A stretch of DNA of 64,000 bases from CAYVTM01 sp964454645 (GCA_964454645.1 CAYVTM010000001.1:186001-250000); one strand, 5' to 3'; counted from the first letter of the stretch, positions 18,292 to 27,048 are shown. Translations and numbers: made by a program. Notes: generated by a model from the sequence alone, not told the origin.

Positions 18292-18444
18292 ATAAATGTA
18301 TAATTATACCGGAATAAATTTTTCAAAATCTTTTAGTAATTTGCAGGCATATCCAAACCCTGCAAGTAATTTTTTACAAATCGAAAATACAGATGCATTA
18401 AATATACAATCTATCGAACTAAAGTGATGGTACTGTATAACTAA
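18292..18444 (+). pseudogene. Remnant of a type A T9SS sorting domain, duplicate of the downstream gene's 3' end
   Basis: The translation TGINFSKSFSNLQAYPNPAS, followed by NFLQIENTDALNIQSIE, lines up with the C-terminus of the next gene (TGIDFSNAYNALQVYPNPVN, then DYLQIGDTDDLNVQSVE). The DNA then jumps to ACTAAAGTGATGGTACTGT, matching the very end of that gene (TKVMVL). Compared with the intact copy, 124 bases are missing between short matching sequences TCGAACT and TCGGACT, and the frame is lost. There is also a small frameshift near 18296 upstream of the module. No start or body of the gene remains. It lies immediately before the intact paralogue. Confidence 0.8.
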
Positions 18445-18459
18445 ACATAAATGATATTC

Positions 18460-20619
18460 ATGAAAAAAAATTATTTGTCTTTATTTATTATTCTTTCTAT
18501 GCTTTTGTTGAATGTTGAGACAAAAGCTTCACACGTATTGGGTTATACGATGAATATGGAGTACGATTCGATTCAAGGACATAAATTTCGGGTAGAATTT
18601 TATAGGGATATTACTTCGCCCGCTAGTCTACCTCTACCCAACTCATTTTCTTTTAAAATATACATAAACAGCAACAACACTTTTGTTCAAAATGTTACTA
18701 TATCTCGTATTGCACAAAGCATAGTAAACGGAGGAAACTCTAATTATTGTGGAATGAATATGTACGAGTTGGGAATCTTTGAAAGCGCATGGATGGATCT
18801 AAGTTCGTTGAACAATCCAAATGGATATTATATTTCGACTATTCAAAATTCACGTAATCAGGGAATAGTAAATGTGGATGGGAATTCAAGTTCTTATGAT
18901 TTGGGAATGACGATGGAGTTTCCACGTGTATCTTTAACCATGTTTTCGAGAAACAGTTCTCCTAAAATGAATGTTTCTGCTCCGGCTTTATATTTGAATG
19001 TGAATAAGACAGTGGAAATGGATTGGTCGGCTACGGATCCCGATGGGGATGTATTAGTTTACTCACTTGTACAGCCTTATGGTACGACTCTTCAAAAACC
19101 TTTTCAATTAATCCCCTTTGCTACAGGATATGGATTAGGGTTAAACATCATGGACGGAAGTCCGGATATTTCTATCCATCCGCAAACGGGAATGTTAAAG
19201 GTACGGCCTACTGCTATAGGAAATTATTTAGTAGCAGTGCGCGTGGAGGAGTTTCGCAACGGAGTAAAAAGAGGGGAGATTCGGCGTGAAGTAGAGTTTA
19301 GAGTAGCCGATAATCCGGTAGCGTCATTTCCCGAGTTTAACGGAGATTCGATTATTGTTGATATTGCTTATGTAGGAACAACGTATCTTGCCAACTTTTA
19401 TGCTTTGGTAGATACCCTTGAAGATATCCGTATGGTGTACGAAGTTGATAGCTCTGAAGTGAACATCTTCGATTCATTCTATAATGCCTCTTTCGGATAT
19501 GCGGGAAACGCATGTAATCAACCCGATTCGGTATTGGTTGGAACATCAAGTATTTCGGGAGAAGTATGTTGGACACCTACATGTGCTATGATACGAACTA
19601 CACCTTATTACTATCGGGTGATTGCGTTTAATACTGCTTGCTCAGGTTATTACCTGGATACACTCCACTATTATGTATATGTAGTAGATACGAGCACTTA
19701 TACTCATCCAAGCTTTGTAAGCTTACCGAACGATTCGGTGATACATATCTCTTCCGATCAGCCCTCATTTACTTTTCAATATTCAGTACAGACAACATCA
19801 TCGGGAGAAACCTATGTAATGGTCCCCGGATTCGAAAATGGATATACACATACCGATTCTTTAGCAGGGAATACGTTAACAGGTGTACTAACCATTAACC
19901 CGACTTGTGCAGACGTATCCGAAGAGCCCCAGCTGGTAAGTTTTATAACACTCACAGAGGGCCTTTGCCAAACCCTGACGGATACGTTTTATTTACACAT
20001 TTATGTTGATCCTTCAGCAGATGAGTTACCGTATTTTATATCAGTTGAAGAAAAGATAGGGTATGTAGGCTCTACAATGAGTTTTGCAATTCCGGTTCAT
20101 GATACGAGCTCGAAATACAATACTATTTATGCCGAAGCGGACAAAAGTACAGGTCTCTTTATTTTAAATTTTCCGGAAACATTTAAACCGAAATGTGAAC
20201 CAAGTACCGGAATCGGTACAGATACCTTATTCTTTGAATGGAACATTCCACCATTTTTTGAGGATTCGGTTTCCTATTCGCTTCGTTTCATGGCTTATGA
20301 CAATTCCTGCAAAGCCGAAATAGTGTATGATACTGTACAAATAAAACTGTATAACTTAACGGGTATTGATTTTTCAAATGCGTATAATGCGCTGCAAGTA
20401 TATCCTAATCCTGTAAATGATTATTTACAAATTGGAGATACAGATGATTTGAATGTACAATCCGTCGAACTCTTCGATCTGCAAGGCAAATGTGTACGCA
20501 GGTTTGATCCGGAAAGTAAAATGTTAGATGTGTCGGGAATAGCGAATGGTTCTTATGTTTTATATTTGAGAACAGTTTCGCAGAACTATCGGACTAAAGT
20601 GATGGTCTTACATGAATAA
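18460..20619 (+). CDS. Large secreted protein with type A T9SS sorting domain
   Basis: About 719 residues. The signal peptide is YLSLFIILSMLLLNVETKA. The mature N-terminus (SHVLGYTMNMEYDS) recalls the SHxxGG start of a Bacteroidota family of large surface proteins. The middle is Ig/cadherin-like: WSATDPDGDVLVYSLVQP near 190-210, then several beta modules with paired Cys. The C-terminal 80 residues are a type A sorting signal: LQVYPNPVNDYLQIG, VELFDLQGKCVRRF, GSYVLYLRT, TKVMVL. This predicts export by the type IX system and attachment to the surface. An ATG at 18451 is also possible. No catalytic motif was seen, so adhesin or structural roles are likeliest. A broken copy of the sorting domain lies just upstream. 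Confidence 0.85.
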   Translation: MKKNYLSLFIILSMLLLNVETKASHVLGYTMNMEYDSIQGHKFRVEFYRDITSPASLPLPNSFSFKIYINSNNTFVQNVTISRIAQSIVNGGNSNYCGMNMYELGIFESAWMDLSSLNNPNGYYISTIQNSRNQGIVNVDGNSSSYDLGMTMEFPRVSLTMFSRNSSPKMNVSAPALYLNVNKTVEMDWSATDPDGDVLVYSLVQPYGTTLQKPFQLIPFATGYGLGLNIMDGSPDISIHPQTGMLKVRPTAIGNYLVAVRVEEFRNGVKRGEIRREVEFRVADNPVASFPEFNGDSIIVDIAYVGTTYLANFYALVDTLEDIRMVYEVDSSEVNIFDSFYNASFGYAGNACNQPDSVLVGTSSISGEVCWTPTCAMIRTTPYYYRVIAFNTACSGYYLDTLHYYVYVVDTSTYTHPSFVSLPNDSVIHISSDQPSFTFQYSVQTTSSGETYVMVPGFENGYTHTDSLAGNTLTGVLTINPTCADVSEEPQLVSFITLTEGLCQTLTDTFYLHIYVDPSADELPYFISVEEKIGYVGSTMSFAIPVHDTSSKYNTIYAEADKSTGLFILNFPETFKPKCEPSTGIGTDTLFFEWNIPPFFEDSVSYSLRFMAYDNSCKAEIVYDTVQIKLYNLTGIDFSNAYNALQVYPNPVNDYLQIGDTDDLNVQSVELFDLQGKCVRRFDPESKMLDVSGIANGSYVLYLRTVSQNYRTKVMVLHE

Positions 20620-20656
20620 TTTATTCAGAAATGAGATACTTTTAGAAATCATTCAT

Positions 20657-20687
20657 CTCTTCATGGTTATTTTTTAACCATGAAGAG
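20657..20687. terminator. Palindromic terminator between convergent genes
   Basis: CTCTTCATGGTTA and TAACCATGAAGAG form a 13-base perfect stem with a five-base T loop. It lies between the surface-protein gene and dnaJ. The flanking T runs are weak, so the call rests on stem length and position. Confidence 0.6.
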
Positions 20688-20721
20688 AATATATTTTGAG
20701 TATTATAAATATTATTAGTCC

Positions 20722-21876
20722 TTATTCGAAGTACTCTTTCATCCGTTCAAAAAAACCTTTATCGTTTTTCCCGGGGTTGGGTTTGAAGTTTGCTGAGTTT
20801 TGCAATTGCTCCAGCATACTCCGTTCTTCTTTATTCAATGCTTTCGGTGTCCAGATATTTACATGCACCAATTGATCCCCGCGCTGGTAGGCATTCAGGT
20901 CTTTAATCCCTTTCCCTTTCAGGCGTAAGATGCGCCCGCCTTGTGTACCCGCTTCGATTTTTATTTTTGCTTTTCCATCAATGGTTGGAATTTCTACGTG
21001 TGTACCTAATGCCGCATCGGTAAAGCTGATATGTAAATCGTAGATCACATTGTTTCCATCACGTTTCAGCTGTTCATGTTCGATCTCTTCAATCACGATC
21101 AGTAAATCGCCGGGAATACCCCCTCTTGGTGCAGCATTTCCTTTTCCGCTCATCGATAACTGCATTCCTTCGGCAACACCTGCCGGAATATTAATGCTGA
21201 TGGTTTCTTCCCCTCGTTCCAACCCTTCGCCATGGCAGCTTGTACATTTAGAAGTGATGGTTTGACCTTCACCGTTACAAGTAGGGCAGGTACTGGTCGT
21301 TTGCATTTGCCCGAGTATCGTATTTTGTACACGTCGGACACTTCCGCTTCCTCCGCAGGTTGCACAGGTAGAAAAAGAACCCCGGTCTTTAGCGCCGGAA
21401 CCTCCGCAGGTATGACAATTTATCAGCTTATTTACTTTAATTTTTTTCTCGACTCCGTTCGCAATTTCATCCAGGCTTAATTTTACCTTAATGCGTAGGT
21501 TGGTTCCTCTTTGTACACGACGGCCACCGCGTTGAGAACTGCCACCAAAAAAGCTTTCGAAAGGACTGCCGCTTCCACCGAAAATATCTCCGAACTGAGA
21601 GAAGATATCTTCCATATTCATTCCGCCACCACCGTATCCTCCTGCACCTGCAGCGTTTCCCGCATGCCCGAACTGATCGTAGCGTTGTTTCTTCTCCGGA
21701 GTACTCAGCACTTCGTAAGCTTCGGCAGCTTCTTTGAATTTATCTTCAGCTTCTTTATCGTTCGGGTTTTTATCCGGATGGTATTTGATCGCTAACTTCC
21801 GGTAGGCTTTTTTAATTTCATCGGCCGTTGCATTTCGCTGAACTCCTAATATATCGTAATAATCTTTTTTTGCCAT
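20722..21876 (-). CDS. dnaJ: Chaperone DnaJ (Hsp40)
   Basis: A 384-residue type I Hsp40. The J domain (KKDYYDILGVQRNAT, HPD motif near 33-35) is followed by a Gly/Phe-rich linker (about 70-120). The zinc region has four CxxCxGxG repeats (CHTCGGSG, CATCGGSG, CPTCNGEG, CTSCHGEG). The substrate-binding C-terminal domains come last. It delivers unfolded proteins to DnaK and stimulates its ATPase. It lies ten bases after grpE in the same operon; dnaK itself is not in the window. All key residues are present. Confidence 0.98.
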   Translation of the reverse strand: MAKKDYYDILGVQRNATADEIKKAYRKLAIKYHPDKNPNDKEAEDKFKEAAEAYEVLSTPEKKQRYDQFGHAGNAAGAGGYGGGGMNMEDIFSQFGDIFGGSGSPFESFFGGSSQRGGRRVQRGTNLRIKVKLSLDEIANGVEKKIKVNKLINCHTCGGSGAKDRGSFSTCATCGGSGSVRRVQNTILGQMQTTSTCPTCNGEGQTITSKCTSCHGEGLERGEETISINIPAGVAEGMQLSMSGKGNAAPRGGIPGDLLIVIEEIEHEQLKRDGNNVIYDLHISFTDAALGTHVEIPTIDGKAKIKIEAGTQGGRILRLKGKGIKDLNAYQRGDQLVHVNIWTPKALNKEERSMLEQLQNSANFKPNPGKNDKGFFERMKEYFE

Positions 21877-21886
21877 TGAATTATAT

Positions 21887-22453
21887 TTATGCGCCTACGA
21901 TTACTTTCGCAAAACGTAATACTTTATCATTTAAAAAATATCCTTTTTCAACTTCATCCACCACCTTACCTTTTTGCTCTTCACCCATGTTAACATTGGT
22001 AATTGCTTCGTGTAAGTCGGTATCGAAAGCTGTTCCTATGGACGGCTCCATTTCCTTTAATCCTTGCTGAGCAAGAATACCTTTTAGTTTTTGGTGAACC
22101 AAATTTACCCCCTCAATAACTGCGTTCATGTCTTTCGATTCTGATATCGATTTTTGTGCACGATCGAAATCATCTAAAACAGGAAGCAAGGAGCTTAAAA
22201 TATCTTGTCCGGCAGTACGGATTAAATCAATACGTTCTTTAGCAGTTCTACGTTTATAATTGTCGAATTCGGCTAATAGGCGTATGTATTTATCATTTAA
22301 TTCATCCAATTGTGAGGCCAAATGTCCTTCTTCATTAAGCTCTATCTGCGCACTTTCTTCGGATGTTACTTCATCGTTTAACATTTCCTGATTTTCGTTT
22401 CTTGTACTTTCTTCCGGATGTTCCTGATTCATCTGTTCTTTAGTCTGATCCAT
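21887..22453 (-). CDS. grpE: Nucleotide exchange factor GrpE
   Basis: A 188-residue DnaK cochaperone. The acidic N-terminal tail rich in Glu and Gln (about 1-50) is disordered-like. A long coiled-coil helix follows (QLDELNDKYIRLLAEFDNYKRRTAKER). The C-terminal beta domain has the signature VNLVHQKLKGILAQQGLKEMEPSIGTAFD and ends with VLRFAKVIVG. It exchanges ADP for ATP on DnaK. I start at ATG 22453; the TTG eight codons upstream is less likely. It is the first gene of the grpE-dnaJ pair. Confidence 0.96.
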   Translation of the reverse strand: MDQTKEQMNQEHPEESTRNENQEMLNDEVTSEESAQIELNEEGHLASQLDELNDKYIRLLAEFDNYKRRTAKERIDLIRTAGQDILSSLLPVLDDFDRAQKSISESKDMNAVIEGVNLVHQKLKGILAQQGLKEMEPSIGTAFDTDLHEAITNVNMGEEQKGKVVDEVEKGYFLNDKVLRFAKVIVGA

Positions 22454-22556
22454 TTCTCTTAGATTATTGAATTTCAATTATCGGTTTTGTCAAATAGTTT
22501 GCCATCTTACTTTATAGGTCATGCTGTCAGCTAAGAGGCATCAAAATTGTCATAAA

Positions 22557-22588
22557 AAAATCTCATTTCAGCTAAGAAATGAGATTTT
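22557..22588 (-). terminator. Intrinsic terminator after the TlpA-like gene
   Basis: Reading leftwards, a 13-base perfect stem (AAAATCTCATTTC/GAAATGAGATTTT) with a six-base loop is followed by seven T. It lies 20 bases past the stop of the TlpA-like gene. Confidence 0.85.
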
Positions 22589-22607
22589 AGCATATTTTAC
22601 ATGGAAA

Positions 22608-23126
22608 TTATTTCATGAGTTTCTCTAATTCGGCATCCAATTGGGCACCTCTCAGATTTTTTGCAACGATAATTCCTTTTTCATTTAAAAGGAAGTTCTG
22701 CGGGATAAAACTTACTCCATACATTCTTCCCGCTGCCGATTGCCAACCCTTTAAATCGCTCACATGATAAGCCCAACTTAGGTTATCTTTTTCGATAGCT
22801 TTCAGCCATGCTTCCTTGTTTTTATCCAAAGAAACGCTGTAGATCTCAAAACCTTTAGCACCTTTAAATTTTTCATCTTTAAATCTTGCGTAGGTCTTTA
22901 CCAGATTAGGGTTTTCGACACGGCATGGCCCGCACCAGGATGCCCAAAAATCAATCAAAACAATTTTACCTTTTATAGAAGAGAGTTTAACTTCTTTTCC
23001 TTCGGGGTTTAATAAAATAATATCATTTGCTTTGGTACCGATATCCATTTTAGTGTTTTGTGCAAATACCGGGTATAATCCTATGGATGAGATTAATAAT
23101 AGGGTGAAACAAGCTCTTTTAATCAT
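22608..23126 (-). CDS. Exported TlpA-like thioredoxin-fold oxidoreductase
   Basis: A 172-residue protein. The signal peptide is ACFTLLLISSIGLYPVFAQ, then an AhpC/TSA-Redoxin fold starting IGTKANDIILLNPEGKEV. The redox active site is DFWASWCGPCRVENP near 69-83, and the cis-Pro loop is VSFIPQNFLLNEKG. It probably acts in the periplasm as a thiol-disulfide enzyme, as TlpA/ResA proteins do in cytochrome or envelope protein maturation; the partner is not visible. It is read in the same direction as the FtsE-like gene, 38 bases downstream, and closes that transcript. Confidence 0.9.
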   Translation of the reverse strand: MIKRACFTLLLISSIGLYPVFAQNTKMDIGTKANDIILLNPEGKEVKLSSIKGKIVLIDFWASWCGPCRVENPNLVKTYARFKDEKFKGAKGFEIYSVSLDKNKEAWLKAIEKDNLSWAYHVSDLKGWQSAAGRMYGVSFIPQNFLLNEKGIIVAKNLRGAQLDAELEKLMK

Positions 23127-23164
23127 AAATATCTTTTTAATTTGATGTTAAACGTTTGATTGCA

Positions 23165-23851
23165 TTATTTAGTTTGATAAGAATCTTCACTCAGTAATCC
23201 GTTTTCGCATTTGATAATCCGGGATGGGAATTTTTCAATCATGCGGTAATCGTGTGTAGCCATTAAAATCGTTGTTCCCGAGCGATTGATACGAAGCAGC
23301 AGATTCATAATTTCAATGGATGAATCGGGGTCGAGGTTCCCCGTAGGCTCATCAGCTAAGATGACTTCAGGATAATTGATCAATGCTCTTGCGATAACGC
23401 TGCGTTGTTGCTCTCCACCCGACAATTGATGAGGCATTTTGTGATTTTTATCAGTCAGTCCGACTTCTGCAAGTACTTCGTTAATACGTGAATCGATTAA
23501 TTTTTTCTCTGCCCAACCTGTTGCTTTCATGGCAAAAACAAGATTATCTTCGATACTGCGATCGGTTAATAATTGAAAATCCTGAAACACGATCCCGATT
23601 CTTCTGCGTAAGAAAGGAATGTCCTTTTGTTTGAGGCTAAGCAGATCGAAATCACCCATACGTGCAGCCCCGCTATGAATACGTAGTTCTCCGTAAAGAG
23701 TTTTTAAAAGGGAGCTTTTTCCGCTTCCTGTTTGTCCGATTAAAAAAACAAACTCACCCTTTTCGATTTCCAGCGATACGTTCGAAAGTACCAAATGTTG
23801 CTGTTGGTACACATCTATGCCACTTATTTCAATAATTCTGTTATTTGTCAT
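23165..23851 (-). CDS. ftsE: FtsE-like ABC transporter ATP-binding protein
   Basis: A 228-residue ATPase. Walker A is LIGQTGSGKSSLL (about 36-48), the signature is LSGGEQQRSVIARAL, Walker B is VILADEPTGNLDP, and the switch His lies in MATHDYRM. It is closest by eye to FtsE, which with the membrane protein FtsX activates peptidoglycan hydrolases at the septum; LolD/MacB-type ATPases look similar and cannot be excluded. No ftsX is adjacent. The start overlaps the end of a small upstream gene by 11 bases, which implies translational coupling. Confidence 0.85.
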   Translation of the reverse strand: MTNNRIIEISGIDVYQQQHLVLSNVSLEIEKGEFVFLIGQTGSGKSSLLKTLYGELRIHSGAARMGDFDLLSLKQKDIPFLRRRIGIVFQDFQLLTDRSIEDNLVFAMKATGWAEKKLIDSRINEVLAEVGLTDKNHKMPHQLSGGEQQRSVIARALINYPEVILADEPTGNLDPDSSIEIMNLLLRINRSGTTILMATHDYRMIEKFPSRIIKCENGLLSEDSYQTK

Positions 23852-24053
23852 TCAGTTCCAGTTTTTTAAGAGTTCCAAAGGGTAAATGTTTAATAATTTC
23901 AAGAATTTGCTCGGTTTGTCCCCCAAGTCCGCATTTCTCAAGTGCTTTTTCGGGCCTGTCGACTCTAAAATAGGCTAAAAGTGTGAATTCATCGTCCCTA
24001 AGCTGAATATAGTCAGGTATTTTAGCGATTCCTTTTACTTTGATTAAATACAC
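23841..24053 (-). CDS. Small conserved-looking protein coupled to ftsE
   Basis: Seventy residues from a GTG start, beginning MYLIKVKGIAKIPDYIQLRD and ending LPFGTLKKLELNDK. There is no signal peptide, membrane helix or metal motif. The two Cys do not form a pair. I do not recognise a family. The frame overlaps the ftsE start by 11 bases and reads in the same direction. The gap to the divergent lipoprotein gene is 122 bases, so it is the first gene of the ftsE-tlpA transcript. Coding is supported by the overlap and by the amino-acid composition, not by a known domain. Confidence 0.65.
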   Translation of the reverse strand: MYLIKVKGIAKIPDYIQLRDDEFTLLAYFRVDRPEKALEKCGLGGQTEQILEIIKHLPFGTLKKLELNDK

Positions 24054-24077
24054 AATTGCTTATTTTAATTGGTTAAA

Positions 24078-24107
24078 TTTGATATTCTTAAAATTATTTT
24101 ATCTTTG
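24078..24107 (+). promoter_or_regulatory. Strong-consensus Bacteroidota promoter of the TPR lipoprotein gene
   Basis: TTTG at 24078-24081 and TATCTTTG at 24100-24107 match the -33 and -7 boxes of the Bacteroidota housekeeping promoter, with 18 bases between them. The leader to the ATG is about 65 bases. Confidence 0.75.
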
Positions 24108-24175
24108 CGAGACGCTCAGCAAATTAACAAATTTAATTATACATAATCAATTACAAACAAACACTCAAGCTTGTT

Positions 24176-25885
24176 ATGAAAAACTTCAATGTTAAGTTAA
24201 TTGCATCTGTATTAGTAGTTTCTGCCTTATTTACCGGTTGTAACGCGCTAAAAAAGATGAAAACTAAATCGAATACGGTTAGCTACGAAGCTGTACCGAA
24301 TCCCTTAGAGGTTAAAGGCGATAGTATCGAAGTAGTAATAAACGGAAAGATTCCAGCAAAATATTTCGATAAAAAAGCGACTGTTGAATTAAATCCAACT
24401 TTAAACTATAATGGTGGTTCTCAAAAATTACGTCCCTATACTTTAAAAGGGGAGTCTGTAACCGGAGAAGGTATTGTTATGTCTAAAGCCGGTGGAGGCA
24501 GTTTCAGCTATAAAGATAAAATTGCTTATAAACCTGAAATGCAATCTTCTCAACTGAATTTGAATCCGGTTGGAAAACGCGGAAGCAAATCATTGGATTT
24601 CGGAACTACGGAAGTAGCACAAGGAACTTTAACAACAGCTTTGTCGGTACAAAATACCGATCAGCCGATGTTGGGTAAAGATGATTATGCCAAAGTGGTG
24701 CCGATAGAACAAAAAGGAACAATCTTATTCCAGATAGATCGTTCGGTAGTTAGAGAATCAGAAAAGAAAAGTGCCGACATCAAAGCATTTCAAAATTTTA
24801 TTAAGTCGGGTAATGTGTTAACCGGGATTTCAATCAGTTCGTATGCATCTCCGGATGGTGAGTTGAAAAGAAATGATAAATTATCTGTAGACCGTACCGA
24901 AGCAACCTATAAATTCTTGTTGTCATGGTTGAAAAAAGCAGGTGTTGAGCAAGTGAATGACAGCTCATTCTACAAAAAATCTGCTACTGCTGAAGACTGG
25001 GATGGATTGAAACAATTAGCTACTTCTTCGAACTTCGAAGACAGAGATCAAATTGTGAATATCGTTTCTACGATTTCAGATGTGGATCAACGTGAGAAAG
25101 AGATCAAAAAATTGAAATCATACAAAAAAATTGCTGATCAGTTATTACCAAAATTAAGAAGATCAGAAGTTACTTTGATTGCAACCGAGAAAAGAAAAAC
25201 AGACGAGCAAATTCAAGCTGCTTTGGCTGCCGATCAGGCACTAACAGCTGAAGAACTGTTATATGCTGCAAGTTTGACAAATGATAACAAACAAAAGTTA
25301 AATATCTACAATAAATTTTCTGCACAATATCCTCAAGATTGGAGAGGCCCGAACAATGTTGCATTTATGTACCTGAATGAAGGTAGTAAAGCGGCAGAAG
25401 CATTGGGTTTATTGCAAAAAGCAGCTTCTTTAAGCAAAGACAATGCAGTTGTTTACAACAATATGGGAGTAGCTTATACTCAACAAAAAGATTATGTAAA
25501 CGCAGAGCGTAATTATTTATTGGCAAAATCTTTCGGTGCACAAAACAATCAAAATCTGGGTACTTTAAAAGTTCGCCAGGGTGATTATAACGGTGCGTTA
25601 ACTTACTATGGTTCTGCAAACAATTGCTCGTATAACGCAGCTTTAGCGGCTACTTTAGCAGGAAATTTTGATGCAGCTAAAAAGAATGCAGATTGCGCTA
25701 CTCAGGATGCAAATACATTCTACTTAAAAGCAATCATTGGTGCACGTACCAATAATTTAGATATGCTTACTACGAATCTTACCCGTTCAATCACCGAAGA
25801 TTCTTCAATGAGAGAACGTGCTAAAAAAGATTTAGAGTTTAAGAAATATATGGAAACTGATGCTTTCAAAGTAGCAATCCGATAA
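24176..25885 (+). CDS. Outer-membrane lipoprotein with OmpA-like and TPR regions
   Basis: A 569-residue lipoprotein. The lipobox is LFTGC with the acylated Cys at 22. Residues 30-170 are a beta-rich N-terminal domain. Residues about 185-250 (GTILFQIDRSVVRES...ISISSYASPDGELKRNDKLSVDRTEATYKFL) look like a degenerate OmpA C-terminal peptidoglycan-binding fold, later followed by a coiled stretch with repeated Lys/Glu. Two or more TPR units lie at about 390-470 (NVAFMYLNEGSKAAEALGLLQKAASL, NNMGVAYTQQKDYVNAERNYLLAKS). It probably anchors the outer membrane or scaffolds an envelope complex; the family name is not certain. It has a consensus promoter and a strong terminator, so it is likely an abundant single-gene transcript. 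Confidence 0.85.
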   Translation: MKNFNVKLIASVLVVSALFTGCNALKKMKTKSNTVSYEAVPNPLEVKGDSIEVVINGKIPAKYFDKKATVELNPTLNYNGGSQKLRPYTLKGESVTGEGIVMSKAGGGSFSYKDKIAYKPEMQSSQLNLNPVGKRGSKSLDFGTTEVAQGTLTTALSVQNTDQPMLGKDDYAKVVPIEQKGTILFQIDRSVVRESEKKSADIKAFQNFIKSGNVLTGISISSYASPDGELKRNDKLSVDRTEATYKFLLSWLKKAGVEQVNDSSFYKKSATAEDWDGLKQLATSSNFEDRDQIVNIVSTISDVDQREKEIKKLKSYKKIADQLLPKLRRSEVTLIATEKRKTDEQIQAALAADQALTAEELLYAASLTNDNKQKLNIYNKFSAQYPQDWRGPNNVAFMYLNEGSKAAEALGLLQKAASLSKDNAVVYNNMGVAYTQQKDYVNAERNYLLAKSFGAQNNQNLGTLKVRQGDYNGALTYYGSANNCSYNAALAATLAGNFDAAKKNADCATQDANTFYLKAIIGARTNNLDMLTTNLTRSITEDSSMRERAKKDLEFKKYMETDAFKVAIR

Positions 25886-25900
25886 TTTCCATTAACAAAG

Positions 25901-25937
25901 AAAAGCCTCTGTGATTGATTCGCAGAGGCTTTTTTTA
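25901..25937 (+). terminator. Intrinsic terminator after the TPR lipoprotein gene
   Basis: AAAAGCCTCTG and CAGAGGCTTTT pair in a GC-containing stem, followed by seven T in total. Confidence 0.9.
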
Positions 25938-25962
25938 TCTGTTAAGTGGTGATCATACCTCC

Positions 25963-26020
25963 TTCAGCCTGTAAGTCTGTCATAAACAAATCTTTTTTTG
26001 CCCAGCCTGTAGGACTGACA
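25963..26020. repeat. Pair of near-identical 20-base direct repeats
   Basis: TTCAGCCTGTAAGTCTGTCA at 25963 and CCCAGCCTGTAGGACTGACA at 26001 share the core CAGCCTGTA, G, CTG, CA. They lie in the short gap between the lipoprotein terminator and the stop of the acyl-CoA reductase. Function unknown; similar short intergenic repeats scatter through many Bacteroidota genomes. Confidence 0.5.
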
Positions 26021-26022
26021 CA

Positions 26023-27048
26023 TCAAAGGTTCAGTAAAAATTTCAGGGTATCTACATTATCGGCATAGTCCCATAAGTCAGGATATTGTGTTCGGCCCGG
26101 TAAAACCAACTGATTAGAAACCTTTAGAGCGAGTGTGGAAGCAATACATTGTATGCTGTCGCTGTGTTCGTTTAATTCCTTCTCAAGTACGGGTATGTTA
26201 TCATACCAATCGTAATATAAGACGGATAGCGGTGAGCTTAAGTCCTTGCTTTCTTTTAATAATAAAAAGCCGGTGTCGTAATGTTTTTCCCGGTTAATGA
26301 GGTATATAGATTTGTAATAATCGTAATTGTTGTTGTATTTATAATGTTCGGAGATATAATTGTAGCTGTTTAAGGCATCCAGTAATTTTGTGATATCAAA
26401 GTTTTTGGGTAGATAGAGTTTCGAAATATTTCTGCATCCCATTCCGAAATACAGGAAAATATCTTTTCCCAAAGCTTGTAACTCATCCCGACTTTCATTA
26501 CCACTTAATACTGCAACGCCATTTCTGTTTTTACGAATGATATGCGGGTATTTTCCGAAATAATATTCGAAATGCAAAGCTGTATTGTCGGATCCTGTTG
26601 CAATCACTGCATCGAAGCCAGTTAAACGATCAGCAAAAGCGAACCGTGTTTTCAGTTCGGGTTCGATATTACTGAGTACTTGCAGCAGATGTGGTATAAG
26701 CTTAGCATCCTGCGAGGATAATTTAATCATTGCCTTATGCCCGCTTAGTAAAACCGTGATGATATCGTGGAAGCCAACCATGGGAATATTTCCGGCAAGG
26801 ATTAATCCGATGGTACGGGTCTTTGCCGATTCCGGAAAAGAATAATTGCTAAGCCATTGTTTTAAATTTTCGGTTTCGAGCAGATCAGCCCAGGCTTCTA
26901 TTGCCGATTGCAGATGTAACTCACTAAACCAGGGGTTATGGATATGCGCTTGATAGAGTTGTTCCTGAAGTATCAGATCATTCGATTTCAAATAACTCCC
27001 GAGAGCTGTTAAGGCATCAATGCGTTTTTGTACTGTAGGATTAAACAT
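26023..27048 (-). CDS. LuxC-like acyl-CoA reductase
   Basis: A 341-residue member of the LuxC/acyl-CoA reductase family (PF05893 type), an aldehyde-dehydrogenase-fold enzyme that reduces acyl-CoA or acyl-enzyme to aldehyde with NAD(P)H. Family marks: GLILAGNIPMVGFHDIITVLLSGHKAMIKLS near 80-110, and the nucleophile region FGMGCRNISKLYLP with the likely catalytic Cys near 205. In many Bacteroidota it adjoins a 4Fe-4S ferredoxin and the serC-serA genes. Here the ferredoxin is divergent and adjacent, while serC-serA lie 29 kb away. No luciferase genes are present, so the aldehyde product's fate is unknown. Confidence 0.85.
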   Translation of the reverse strand: MFNPTVQKRIDALTALGSYLKSNDLILQEQLYQAHIHNPWFSELHLQSAIEAWADLLETENLKQWLSNYSFPESAKTRTIGLILAGNIPMVGFHDIITVLLSGHKAMIKLSSQDAKLIPHLLQVLSNIEPELKTRFAFADRLTGFDAVIATGSDNTALHFEYYFGKYPHIIRKNRNGVAVLSGNESRDELQALGKDIFLYFGMGCRNISKLYLPKNFDITKLLDALNSYNYISEHYKYNNNYDYYKSIYLINREKHYDTGFLLLKESKDLSSPLSVLYYDWYDNIPVLEKELNEHSDSIQCIASTLALKVSNQLVLPGRTQYPDLWDYADNVDTLKFLLNL

